Below are positions 1-5,364 of a stretch of 6,384 nucleotides of DNA, one piece after another. The translations under genes and the position numbers were made by a program. Positions within the stretch are counted from its first letter, which is position 1, and each line of letters starts with the position of its first letter. Origin of the DNA: Desulfobacteraceae bacterium. Its GTDB lineage: Bacteria > Desulfobacterota > Desulfobacteria > Desulfobacterales > Desulfosalsimonadaceae. The notes below the pieces were generated by a model. It was not told the DNA's origin, did no database searches, and was given only the letters and a program-made list of their open reading frames with translations. The stretch spans positions 1-6,384 of the forward strand of contig PUOB01000051.1 in NCBI GenBank assembly GCA_003551985.1, in the 5' to 3' direction.

Positions 1-118
1 GGCGGATCGTTTTGAACTCCGATTCCCAGAACCTGAGTACGTACCCGGCAAGACCGGTTATTTCAGTGACTTCCCCGATTTTGAAATACAGTTTGTCCGG
101 TATGTCCGTTTCTGGCAT
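1..118 (-). CDS. MerR-family transcriptional regulator, N-terminal fragment
   Basis: The first 39 codons of a gene that continues beyond the left edge. The fragment opens with about ten variable residues, followed by a MerR-type winged helix-turn-helix: YFKIGEVTEITGL at residues 11-23, then YVLRFWESEF at 26-35, which matches the family pattern of a helix-turn-helix followed by R-x-W-E-x-E-F. MerR proteins are cytoplasmic dimeric DNA-binding regulators; the effector-binding C-terminal part is not visible, so the signal cannot be named. The ATG at 118 is fixed as the start because an in-frame TAA lies directly upstream (121-119). No Shine-Dalgarno sequence precedes it, because the upstream 40 bases are heptamer repeat. 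A small MerR-like gene after pheT (often after ihfA) is a familiar arrangement in proteobacteria. Family assignment is firm; function is unknown. Confidence 0.85.
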   Translation of the reverse strand, partial: MPETDIPDKLYFKIGEVTEITGLAGYVLRFWESEFKTIR

Positions 119-122
119 TTAT

Positions 123-157
123 GTTGTAAGTTGTAGGTTGTAGGTTGTAAGTTGTAA
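123..157 (+). repeat. Heptamer tandem repeat, left block (5 units)
   Basis: Five consecutive 7-base units on the plus strand: GTTGTAA, GTTGTAG, GTTGTAG, GTTGTAA, GTTGTAA. The only variation is A or G at the seventh base. The block ends four bases before the merR start codon. It is oriented opposite to the right block at 245-303. Confidence 0.95.
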
Positions 158-167
158 GTAAGGGCAA

Positions 168-187
168 GGGCAAGAAGGGCCTTGCCC
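168..187. other. Small GC-rich hairpin inside the pheT-merR spacer
   Basis: GGGCAAG at 168-174 pairs perfectly with CTTGCCC at 181-187 across a 6-base loop. A second copy of GGGCAAG at 162-168 offers an alternative left arm. No T run follows on either strand, so it is not a typical intrinsic terminator. Confidence 0.5.
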
Positions 188-191
188 CGCG

Positions 192-203
192 TATCAATTG
201 ATA
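192..203. promoter_or_regulatory. Perfect 12-base palindrome TATCAATTGATA
   Basis: A perfect dyad between pheT and merR, just downstream of (and sharing one base with) the candidate merR -10 box at 203-208. Its position would suit an operator, but nothing in the window shows which protein would bind it. Confidence 0.25.
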
Positions 204-232
204 ATGTATCAGAAAAAGGCAAATATTTTCAA
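203..232 (-). promoter_or_regulatory. Possible sigma-70 promoter for merR
   Basis: On the minus strand TTGAAA (232-227) is followed after 18 bases by TACATT (208-203), with a TG one base upstream of the -10 box, as in extended -10 promoters. It would give merR its own transcript starting near 196. The match is only moderate and A/T-rich spacers produce such hits by chance; merR may simply be read through from pheT. Confidence 0.3.
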
Positions 233-244
233 GCAATAATCTTA

Positions 245-303
245 TTACAACTTACAACTTATGACCTACAACCTACAACTTATAACTTACAACCTACAAC
301 TTA
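245..303 (-). repeat. Heptamer tandem repeat, right block (8 units)
   Basis: Read on the minus strand, eight 7-base units run from 303 to 248 in exact phase: TAAGTTG, TAGGTTG, TAAGTTA, TAAGTTG, TAGGTTG, TAGGTCA, TAAGTTG, TAAGTTG, followed by a degenerate TAA. The first unit begins with the TAA stop codon of pheT, so gene and array share three bases. The same repeat as the left block, in opposite orientation. Confidence 0.95.
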
Positions 304-2721
304 CCCCCCCGGCACACCGGCGTTGAATGCATGTAAAATTTTTTCCGTTACTTCCTGGTGAAGCGCATTGACGGGGCCGTCCTCGAGGGTTTGGGTGTGG
401 GAACGGTATGTAATCCGGATGGAGAGGCTCTTTTTGTCCTTTTCGATGGGTTCGCCGCTGTACACGTCGAAAATAAAAACATCTTCTATAATATCAATGT
501 TTAATTCTTCAATTGCCCTTATGATCGCGCCGACTTCCAACGGGTTGTCGACAATCAGCGTCATATCGCGAGTTGTGGCGGGGAACCGAGGAACAGTTGT
601 AAAGACGGCATCCTGCGGTACAGCGGCCATCAGTGCATCAATGTTCATCTCGAAGGCGAATACGTTTTGGTGGATGTCAAAGCGCTCAAGGATCGAGGGC
701 TTGATTTCACCGACAATGCCGATAACGTCTTGGTTTATACGGATGATCGCGCTGTGGCCCGGTCGCGTAAAGGCTATCCGATCTTCGGGGGCCTGGGTGA
801 AGACCGCGGGGCCGACCTGCAGGGCTGCAAAAAAGGATTCCAGCGAACCTTTGATGTCGTAAAAATCACATGAAACCGTTTTGTCGTGCCATGACCGGGG
901 TTTTCGGGCACCGGTCCAGACGGCTGACAAGAGGCTGGTTTCATCCGGCAGGTGATCCGGTCCGTGGCTGAAAAATGCCTTTCCAAGCTCGAATAATTTT
1001 AAATCCCGCTCCTGCCGGAAGATGTTTTTCTGGCAGGTTTCAAGCAGGGAAGCGATCAGGGAGGTTCTCATGACCGATTGGGCTTCGGACAGGGGGTTTA
1101 AGACGGGCAGTTCATTGCGCCGGAGGTCGCCTTCCGGCAATTCGAGCCGGTCGCCGTTTTCGCCGGTAAAGCTGTAGTGGATGGTTTCACTGAACCCGAA
1201 ACCCGCCATGAGCTCCCTGATTTCATCCTTGAGCACAAAACTGCGCAAAGGCGGCTGCGTTTTTGCCGACACAACGGGAAATGTCGTTCTGATCCGGTTG
1301 TATCCCGAAAGCCGGGCCACTTCTTCCATGAGGTCTTCGGCGCGGCTGACGTCCACGCGAAATGAAGGGCGGATGACATCCATGGTGTCGGAATCGTTTT
1401 GCCTCACCTCAAACGCAATCGACCGGAGATGCCCTGCGATGTCTTTTGCTCCCAGGTTGGTGCCCAGGTGCCGGTTGGTTTTGTCGGTGCTCAGGCGGAT
1501 GGGATCGATGGATTGGCGACCGGGGTAGGCGTCCACTACACCGCGGGCAATTTCTCCGCCGGCGGTTTTCGCCATGAGGGCAGCCGCCCGGTCAAGTGCA
1601 GATACCGTTCCCTCCGGATCAACCCCCCGTTCGAACCGATGGGATGCATCCGTGGAAATACCGAGCCGTTTAGCGGCTTTTCGGATGGAAATCGGGTCGA
1701 AGTGCGCGCTTTCAATCAGAACATCGGTGGTTGAGTCCCAGATTTCTGAATTCTCGCCGCCCATTACGCCGGCTATCGCCACCGGCCCCTGTCCGTCGCA
1801 GATCATCAGGGTATCGTCTTCGATGCGACGCTGCTTGCCGTCGAGCGTCGTGAATGTTCTTTCCGCCTCGGCGGCGCAGGTCCTTACCACGATACGGTTT
1901 TCCGTGAGGCGGTGAAAATCGAAGGCGTGGAGGGGCTGACCTGTCTCCATCATCACGTAATTGGTGATATCCACAATGTTGTTAATCGGTTTGAGGCCTA
2001 TGGAAAGCAGTCGCCGTTGAAGCCATCCGGGCGATTTTTCGACCTTGATGCCGGATATCAGCCGCGCCGAATACCGGGGGCACATATCCGGGGTTTCTAT
2101 TGTCACGGATGTCATTTCGTGGATATCCGCAGTGCCTTCCGTGATTTCGGCGCCGGGGAACTTCAGTTGTTTGTCTAGCAGCGCGGCAACCTCCCGGGCG
2201 ATGCCGATAAAACTGAGGCAGTCGGGGCGGTTGGGTGTCAGGCCGATTTCAAAAACGGTGTCGGAAAGCCCCATTGCTTCGGCAATCGGGGTTCCGGGGC
2301 GTATCGCATCGTCTATAATCATTACGCCGGATGCGTCCGTGCCGAGACCCAGTTCGGATTCGCTGCACAGCATCCCTTCCGAAACACAGCCCCGAATGTC
2401 GCCGGCCTCAACCCGTGTGCCGGAAGGCAGTACCGTGCCGGGCGTGGCGCAGGCGGTGTTCATGCCCGTTTTTATATTGGGGGCGCCGCAGACGATCGAA
2501 AGCATTCCGTCGCCCGTGTCGACATCGCAGCATGCCAGGCGGTCGGCCGCCGGGTGGGGTGTTATGTTCGTTATTTTTCCCGCAACAACACCTTTCAGGT
2601 GTTCATGGGGATCGATTACGGCTTCGACTTCAAATCCGGACATGGTCAGCATATCCGCAAGTTCGGCCGGCTTTATGGGGATGTCGACATACTGGCGTAA
2701 CCAGTCAAGGCTGATTTTCAT
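301..2721 (-). CDS. pheT: Phenylalanine--tRNA ligase beta subunit
   Basis: The 806-residue beta subunit of the cytoplasmic (alpha-beta)2 phenylalanyl-tRNA synthetase, near the usual length of about 800. It supports tRNA binding and editing, while PheS holds the synthetic site. Visible order: N-terminal part with the EMAPII-like tRNA-binding OB fold at about 40-150 (ITPHPAADRL, IVCGAPNI, GMLCSESELGL); TPNRPDCLS at 162-170; the B3/B4 editing region at about 212-385 (IVDITNYVMMETGQPLHAFD at 249-268, IAGVMGG at 316-322, SHRFERGVD at 360-368); the B5 domain at about 405-477, whose D457, D463, E466 and E467 have the spacing of the family's Mg2+ ligands; a core domain at about 480-700 (FELGKAF at 577-583); and the FDX-ACB anticodon-binding domain at about 708-803 (VPRFPATTRDMTLIVD). 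The ATG lies one base after the pheS stop, with GAGG about ten bases upstream, so translation is probably coupled. The end is unusual: a run of seven G precedes a TAA that belongs to the heptamer repeat array. Confidence 0.98.
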   Translation of the reverse strand: MKISLDWLRQYVDIPIKPAELADMLTMSGFEVEAVIDPHEHLKGVVAGKITNITPHPAADRLACCDVDTGDGMLSIVCGAPNIKTGMNTACATPGTVLPSGTRVEAGDIRGCVSEGMLCSESELGLGTDASGVMIIDDAIRPGTPIAEAMGLSDTVFEIGLTPNRPDCLSFIGIAREVAALLDKQLKFPGAEITEGTADIHEMTSVTIETPDMCPRYSARLISGIKVEKSPGWLQRRLLSIGLKPINNIVDITNYVMMETGQPLHAFDFHRLTENRIVVRTCAAEAERTFTTLDGKQRRIEDDTLMICDGQGPVAIAGVMGGENSEIWDSTTDVLIESAHFDPISIRKAAKRLGISTDASHRFERGVDPEGTVSALDRAAALMAKTAGGEIARGVVDAYPGRQSIDPIRLSTDKTNRHLGTNLGAKDIAGHLRSIAFEVRQNDSDTMDVIRPSFRVDVSRAEDLMEEVARLSGYNRIRTTFPVVSAKTQPPLRSFVLKDEIRELMAGFGFSETIHYSFTGENGDRLELPEGDLRRNELPVLNPLSEAQSVMRTSLIASLLETCQKNIFRQERDLKLFELGKAFFSHGPDHLPDETSLLSAVWTGARKPRSWHDKTVSCDFYDIKGSLESFFAALQVGPAVFTQAPEDRIAFTRPGHSAIIRINQDVIGIVGEIKPSILERFDIHQNVFAFEMNIDALMAAVPQDAVFTTVPRFPATTRDMTLIVDNPLEVGAIIRAIEELNIDIIEDVFIFDVYSGEPIEKDKKSLSIRITYRSHTQTLEDGPVNALHQEVTEKILHAFNAGVPGG

Positions 2722-2722
2722 T

Positions 2723-3730
2723 TTAGAACTGCCTCAGGAACCTGATGTCACTTTCGAAGAACATTCGAAGATCGTTGATGCCGTATTTAAGCATGGCGAT
2801 GCGCTCCACGCCCATGCCAAAGGCAAAACCCGAATATTTTGCGGTATCGTAGCCGACGTTTTCAAACACGGCCGGATGGACCATGCCGCAGCCCAGAACT
2901 TCGAGCCAGCCGGTATTGGAGCAGACCTTGCAGCCTTCCCCCCGGCAGATGACACACTGGATGTCCACTTCGGCGCTGGGTTCCGTAAAGGGGAAAAAAC
3001 TGGGCCTGAACCGAAGATCGGTCTTTTCATCAAACATTTGCTGCACAAAAAGGGTGAGAAGTCCCTTGAGGTCTCCGAAGGAAACGATTTCATCCACCAG
3101 CAGCCCTTCCACCTGGTGAAACATGGGGGTATGGGTCAGATCTGAATCGCAGCGGTATACTTTTCCGGGGGCGATAATCCGGACCGGTGGTTCGTGCGCT
3201 TCCATGAAACGGACCTGGATGGGGGATGTGTGCGTTCTGAGCACGATGTTTTCGGAAATGTAGAACGTATCCTGCATGTCCCGGGCCGGGTGGTTTTTGG
3301 GTATATTCAGTGCTTCGAAGTTGTAGTAGTCTGTTTCTACTTCAGGCCCTTCCGCGATATCGAAACCCATACGCTCGAAGATCTGGCATATGCGTCTCGT
3401 AATACGGGTTACGGGGTGAATCGACCCCTTGGGAGAGGTGCGGCCGGGCAGCGAGACATCGATTGCATCGGCGGCATCTTTTGCATCGGCGGCCAGTTTG
3501 GAAAAGGCCTTTTCCGCCGCCGCCTCAATGGCTTTTTTGACCTGGTTGGCCTTTTTCCCGGCCTCCGGGCGCTGCTCTGCCGGAAGCGTCGAAATATCGC
3601 GCAGATATTGCGTAATCAAGCCTTTTCGTCCTATATAACGGACGATAACCGCTTTGACCTGCTCGATATCGCCGGCGCTTTCAATCTCCGACAGTGCGTC
3701 GTCCTGGATCTGTTCGATGGATTTGTTCAA
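2723..3730 (-). CDS. pheS: Phenylalanine--tRNA ligase alpha subunit
   Basis: The 335-residue catalytic subunit of phenylalanyl-tRNA synthetase, which activates phenylalanine with ATP and charges tRNA-Phe together with PheT. An N-terminal helical region (residues 1-90, tRNA-contacting coiled coil in the family) leads to the class II core: motif 1 around 105-130, motif 2 around 182-210 (RIIAPGKVYR, then THTPMFHQVEG), FPFTEPSAEVD at 246-256, and motif 3 GFAFGMGVER at 301-310; A303 corresponds to the Ala294 of E. coli that shapes the phenylalanine pocket. Between the last two is a four-cysteine insertion, C259, C262, C267 and C270 (CxxC-x4-CxxC), which E. coli lacks but other bacterial PheS proteins have; it probably binds zinc. 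The start is TTG at 3730: no ATG or GTG in this frame fits, the N-terminus then aligns with the family, and no Shine-Dalgarno is visible. It begins 17 bases after rplT, so coupled translation is likely. Confidence 0.97.
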   Translation of the reverse strand: MNKSIEQIQDDALSEIESAGDIEQVKAVIVRYIGRKGLITQYLRDISTLPAEQRPEAGKKANQVKKAIEAAAEKAFSKLAADAKDAADAIDVSLPGRTSPKGSIHPVTRITRRICQIFERMGFDIAEGPEVETDYYNFEALNIPKNHPARDMQDTFYISENIVLRTHTSPIQVRFMEAHEPPVRIIAPGKVYRCDSDLTHTPMFHQVEGLLVDEIVSFGDLKGLLTLFVQQMFDEKTDLRFRPSFFPFTEPSAEVDIQCVICRGEGCKVCSNTGWLEVLGCGMVHPAVFENVGYDTAKYSGFAFGMGVERIAMLKYGINDLRMFFESDIRFLRQF

Positions 3731-3747
3731 TTTGCAACTATTAGCAT
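3727..3747 (-). CDS. Possible six-codon mini-ORF joining rplT to pheS
   Basis: Directly after the rplT stop codon (TAG, 3750-3748) comes an ATG (3747-3745) that opens M-L-I-V-A-N and ends in TGA (3729-3727). That TGA overlaps the pheS TTG start in the sequence TTGA. No Shine-Dalgarno precedes it, so it could only be used by ribosomes that have just finished rplT. It has no phenylalanine codons, so it is not a pheL-type attenuator peptide. It may be chance in a 17-base gap. Confidence 0.25.
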   Translation of the reverse strand: MLIVAN

Positions 3748-4098
3748 CTATAATTGTTCGGACGCTGCCGAAGTAATCCGTGAAAACGCATATGGATCGG
3801 AAACAGCCAGCTCGGCGAGAACCTTTCGATCAAGCGCGATGTCGGCTTTTTTCAAGCCGTTGATGAACTTGCTGTAGGAAAGGTCGTTCATCCGGGATCC
3901 CGCATTGATCCGGATAATCCACAGGCGTCTGAATTCTCTTTTCTTGACCTTCCGGTCCCGGTAGGCATACATCAATGCCTTGTCCACGGCGTCCGCCGCC
4001 GTACGGTACAGCTTGCTTCTCCCGCCGGTGAAGCCCCGGGCCAGTTTCAATACTTTCTTACGGCGGTGTCGCGCCTTGTATCCTCTTTTGACTCGCAT
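3748..4098 (-). CDS. rplT: 50S ribosomal protein bL20
   Basis: A 116-residue, highly basic protein of normal bL20 length. It binds 23S rRNA domain II and is essential early in 50S assembly, then remains in the subunit. Recognised from the N-terminal [20 protein letters not shown], the [13 protein letters not shown] stretch at 22-34, and the family signature [17 protein letters not shown] in the middle, followed by the globular C-terminal domain ([20 protein letters not shown]). The ATG at 4098 has a good Shine-Dalgarno CAGGAG (4111-4106) seven bases upstream. In E. coli and Bacillus bL20 represses its own operon by binding mRNA that mimics its rRNA site; the long structured spacer directly upstream here (4099-4285) is a natural place for such control, but that is inferred. 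Confidence 0.98.
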   Translation of the reverse strand: MRVKRGYKARHRRKKVLKLARGFTGGRSKLYRTAADAVDKALMYAYRDRKVKKREFRRLWIIRINAGSRMNDLSYSKFINGLKKADIALDRKVLAELAVSDPYAFSRITSAASEQL

Positions 4099-4185
4099 GG
4101 TTATACTCCTGATTTGTGCGCCTTAAAAGCTTTTGGTCGTGTCTGTCCGGAGATGAGAAAATTTGTTCCCGTTCAAGGACGGTGA

Positions 4186-4270
4186 AAATTGTAACCGGCA
4201 CAATACCTGTCGTATTTTGAGGGTTACAATTTGAGCCGGCCGCAGAAATGGGACAAATGAGCCATTTCCG
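4186..4270 (-). promoter_or_regulatory. Two-hairpin RNA leader between rpmI and rplT, candidate bL20 control element
   Basis: The 187-base rpmI-rplT spacer (4099-4285) has no gene but two clear inverted repeats. The first to be transcribed is a 9-base-pair stem, 4262-4270 with 4243-4251 (one G-U pair on the minus strand), loop of 10. The second is a perfect 11-base-pair stem, 4222-4232 (AAATTGTAACC on the minus strand) with 4186-4196, enclosing 25 bases that hold a further 5-base stem (4202-4206 with 4212-4216). A GCCGGC palindrome (4235-4240) lies between them. The rest of the spacer contains AAAAGCTTTT (4125-4134) and the rplT Shine-Dalgarno. bL20 autoregulation through mRNA structure is known elsewhere; whether this is the site cannot be told from one sequence. 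Confidence 0.45.
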
Positions 4271-4285
4271 GATGGGCACGAAGTA

Positions 4286-4483
4286 TTATCCGTAGGGCAG
4301 CATACGCCTGACCTGCTTCATGTTGGTGGCGTCAATCACCTGTTTTTGCCGTAACGCCCGCTTTCTTTTGCGGGTTTTTTTGGTCAGAATATGGCTTGCA
4401 TGGGATTTTGAAAAAACATACTTGCCGCTGCCGGTGCGCTTAAAACGCTTGGCTGCAGCCCGATTCGTTTTGATTTTAGGCAT
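4286..4483 (-). CDS. rpmI: 50S ribosomal protein bL35
   Basis: A 65-residue basic protein of the exact usual length, a late-assembling component of the large ribosomal subunit. The N-terminus [20 protein letters not shown] matches the family signature (MPKxKTxxxAAKRFKxTGxG), and the remainder carries the typical [16 protein letters not shown] segment and a C-terminal VRRMLPYG. The ATG at 4483 is preceded at seven bases by the strong Shine-Dalgarno AAAGGAG (4497-4491). It lies between infC and rplT in the standard order, but the spacers on each side (255 and 187 bases) are long and rich in hairpins, which suggests that expression of rpmI-rplT is set separately from infC. Confidence 0.98.
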   Translation of the reverse strand: MPKIKTNRAAAKRFKRTGSGKYVFSKSHASHILTKKTRKRKRALRQKQVIDATNMKQVRRMLPYG

Positions 4484-4547
4484 TGCTGCGCTCCTTTACG
4501 GGGATATTGTAAAACACCAAAAGATGCCTCATTGTTTTTTAAAGGTC

Positions 4548-4593
4548 AATAAAAATCACATGGCGCGGCAAAAAAATATTTCCCGCGCCATGT
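4548..4593 (-). terminator. Likely intrinsic terminator or attenuator between infC and rpmI
   Basis: ACATGGCGCGG at 4558-4568 pairs perfectly with CCGCGCCATGT at 4583-4593, an 11-base-pair GC-rich stem with a 14-base A/T loop. On the minus strand the stem is followed at once by GATTTTTATT, whereas the plus-strand side has no T run, so it is oriented to stop transcription coming from infC before rpmI. The loop is longer than ideal and the U tract is interrupted, so read-through is expected. Since rpmI and rplT have no strong promoter of their own, it is more likely an attenuator than a full stop. Confidence 0.6.
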
Positions 4594-4686
4594 CCTGAAA
4601 CCTGGAAAACCGCCGGGCAGGTTTTGTATATCAGGCTGCCTGCAATTCCATCGCATTGGCCATTACCAAAGCTTTACCGGGAATTG
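4594..4686 (-). promoter_or_regulatory. Hairpin cluster downstream of infC, upstream of the terminator
   Basis: Two further structures in the infC-rpmI spacer. The first transcribed pairs 4680-4686 with 4643-4649 (CAATTCC/GGAATTG, perfect, enclosing 30 bases that include TTGG/CCAA at 4656-4659 and 4666-4669). The second pairs AAACCTG/CAGGTTT (4598-4604 with 4618-4624) and can be extended by CCTGA/TCAGG (4594-4598 with 4631-4635) with a 7-base bulge on one side. Its base abuts the terminator stem at 4593, so the two helices could stack. The layout resembles a regulated ribosomal-protein leader; the ligand is unknown. Confidence 0.4.
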
Positions 4687-4708
4687 TATTGCCTGACTTT
4701 TAACAGTC

Positions 4709-4718
4709 TCGTAAAAAG
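4709..4718 (+). repeat. Short repeat core TCGTAAAAAG, copy 1
   Basis: This 10-base word recurs exactly at 6326-6335. Here it is flanked by AGTC on the left and CCGTCA on the right; at the other copy the left flank is TGACGGC and the right flank is TCC. The CCGTCA flank is the reverse complement of TGACGG, so the core looks inverted relative to one flank between the two copies. It lies 21 bases past the infC stop codon. Possibly a remnant of a dispersed intergenic repeat. Confidence 0.4.
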
Positions 4719-4738
4719 CCGTCACTTTTGCCGGAATG

Positions 4739-5263
4739 TCACTTCGGGGCCAACACCATGGTCATGGTTCTGCCTTCCATTTTCGGATGCTGCTCCACCG
4801 ACGCGAATTCCCCGGTCTTCTCCGAGACCGTCTGCAAAAGCTGTCTTCCCCGGTCTGTCATGGTAATCTCGCGGCCGCGAAACATTACCGTCACCTTGAC
4901 CTTGTTTTTCTTTTCGATAAATTTTTTCAGATGGCCAAGTTTGATTTCGAGGTCATGGGTGTCTGTTTTGGGGCGCAGCTTGATTTCCTTGAGTTGAAAA
5001 GCGGTTTGTTTTTTTCTGGCTTCCTGCTGCTTTTTGTCCTGCTGGTACTTGAAGCGGCCATAATCCATAATTTTGCAAACCGGCGGTTTCGCATTGGGCG
5101 AAACTTCAACCAGGTCAAGCCCGACCTCTTCCGCGGTGTTAATGGCGGTCTCGAAGGGCAAAACACCCAGCTGCTCGCCTTCCGGGTCAATGACCCTGAC
5201 TTCCTTTGACTTTATCTCCCGATTGATTTTAACCTGCTTATCGGTATTTCGCTGCTTGGCTAT
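4739..5263 (-). CDS. infC: Translation initiation factor IF-3, AUA start
   Basis: A 174-residue IF3 of normal length. IF3 binds the 30S subunit, prevents premature 50S joining and checks the start codon and initiator tRNA. N-terminal domain at about 10-78 (KINREIKSKEVRVIDPEGEQ, then the IF3 signature CKIMDYGRFKY at 63-73), a lysine- and glutamine-rich linker helix at about 76-90, and C-terminal domain at 90-172 (LKEIKLRPKTDTHDLEIK, VKVTVMFRGREITM). The start is ATA at 5263: the frame has a TGA at 5287-5285, there is no ATG, GTG or TTG before codon 35 (TTG, 5161), and a full anti-SD match AGGAGGTG sits just upstream of the ATA. Starting at codon 35 would delete conserved N-terminal sequence. 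E. coli infC uses AUU and is repressed by its own product through that codon; the same control is likely here. thrS, commonly upstream, is absent, and a divergent gene lies there instead. Confidence 0.96.
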   Translation of the reverse strand: MAKQRNTDKQVKINREIKSKEVRVIDPEGEQLGVLPFETAINTAEEVGLDLVEVSPNAKPPVCKIMDYGRFKYQQDKKQQEARKKQTAFQLKEIKLRPKTDTHDLEIKLGHLKKFIEKKNKVKVTVMFRGREITMTDRGRQLLQTVSEKTGEFASVEQHPKMEGRTMTMVLAPK

Positions 5264-5267
5264 TTGA

Positions 5268-5275
5268 CACCTCCT
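5268..5275 (-). promoter_or_regulatory. Strong Shine-Dalgarno that fixes the infC AUA start
   Basis: AGGAGGTG on the minus strand is an uninterrupted eight-base complement to the 16S rRNA 3' end. Its AGGAGG part ends six bases before ATA at 5263-5261. A GTG inside it is out of frame and runs into a stop after ten codons, so AUA is the only sensible start. Confidence 0.85.
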
Positions 5276-5314
5276 GTATCCCTTTCATTTTTTCAAAAAA
5301 AAACGGCCGATGAC

Positions 5315-5346
5315 ATGGTATGATTATAAACGTGCATTTATACCAT
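5315..5346 (-). promoter_or_regulatory. Inverted repeats around the infC -10 region
   Basis: ATGGTAT (5315-5321) is the inverse complement of ATACCAT (5340-5346), and inside them TATAAA (5325-5330) mirrors TTTATA (5337-5342) with a 6-base centre. The two pairings exclude each other. The segment overlaps the proposed infC -10 box, so it would act as DNA (operator-like dyad) rather than as leader RNA. It could also be a by-product of an A/T-rich promoter. Confidence 0.3.
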
Positions 5347-5364
5347 AGAGCATGAGAAATGCAA
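5337..5364 (-). promoter_or_regulatory. Candidate promoter of the infC operon
   Basis: On the minus strand TTGCAT (5364-5359) and TATAAA (5342-5337) are 16 bases apart, and TGG precedes the -10 box in the extended -10 position. Transcription would begin near 5330 and leave a leader of about 65 bases containing a run of nine T (5303-5295) and the Shine-Dalgarno. The alternative TATAAT box (5329-5324) has no good -35 partner. Confidence 0.45.

Larger units (their letters stand above)
123..286. repeat. Long inverted repeat formed by the two heptamer blocks
   Basis: The five units at 123-157 are the reverse complement of the five units at 252-286 with 32 of 35 positions matching, separated by 94 bases (158-251). 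The three mismatches (one in the unit 280-286, two in the unit 259-265) are transitions that would be G-U pairs in a plus-strand RNA and A-C mismatches in the minus-strand transcript of pheT-merR. The enclosed segment holds a smaller hairpin (168-187) and a 12-base palindrome (192-203). Confidence 0.85.

Noticed and set aside
162..190. GGGCAAG/CTTGCCC hairpin as a pheT terminator
   Set aside because: No U run follows the stem on the minus strand; the next bases are TTGCCCTTAC.
123..303. CRISPR array
   Set aside because: The repeats are 7 bases long and directly adjacent without spacers; no cas gene is present.
2045..3145. 366-codon plus-strand reading frame opposite pheT and pheS
   Set aside because: It lies entirely antisense to two well-recognised genes, across their junction, and shows no domain; long open antisense frames are expected from codon bias.
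3731..3750. Phenylalanine attenuator (pheL-like leader) before pheS
   Set aside because: The mini-ORF has no Phe codons, and no terminator and antiterminator pair fits in a 17-base gap.
4544..4549. TTGACC on the minus strand as a -35 box for an rpmI promoter
   Set aside because: The hexamer 17 bases downstream (CATCTT) matches the -10 consensus poorly, and TACAAT further on is too far away.
4739..5161. Shorter infC starting at TTG 5161
   Set aside because: It would remove 34 residues that match the conserved IF3 N-terminal domain, and it has no Shine-Dalgarno.
5281..5303. Run of nine T on the minus strand before infC, possible terminator of an upstream gene
   Set aside because: The nearest hairpin arm (5315-5321) is more than ten bases away, the stem is A/T-rich, and a promoter-like sequence overlaps it; there is no gene upstream on that strand to terminate.
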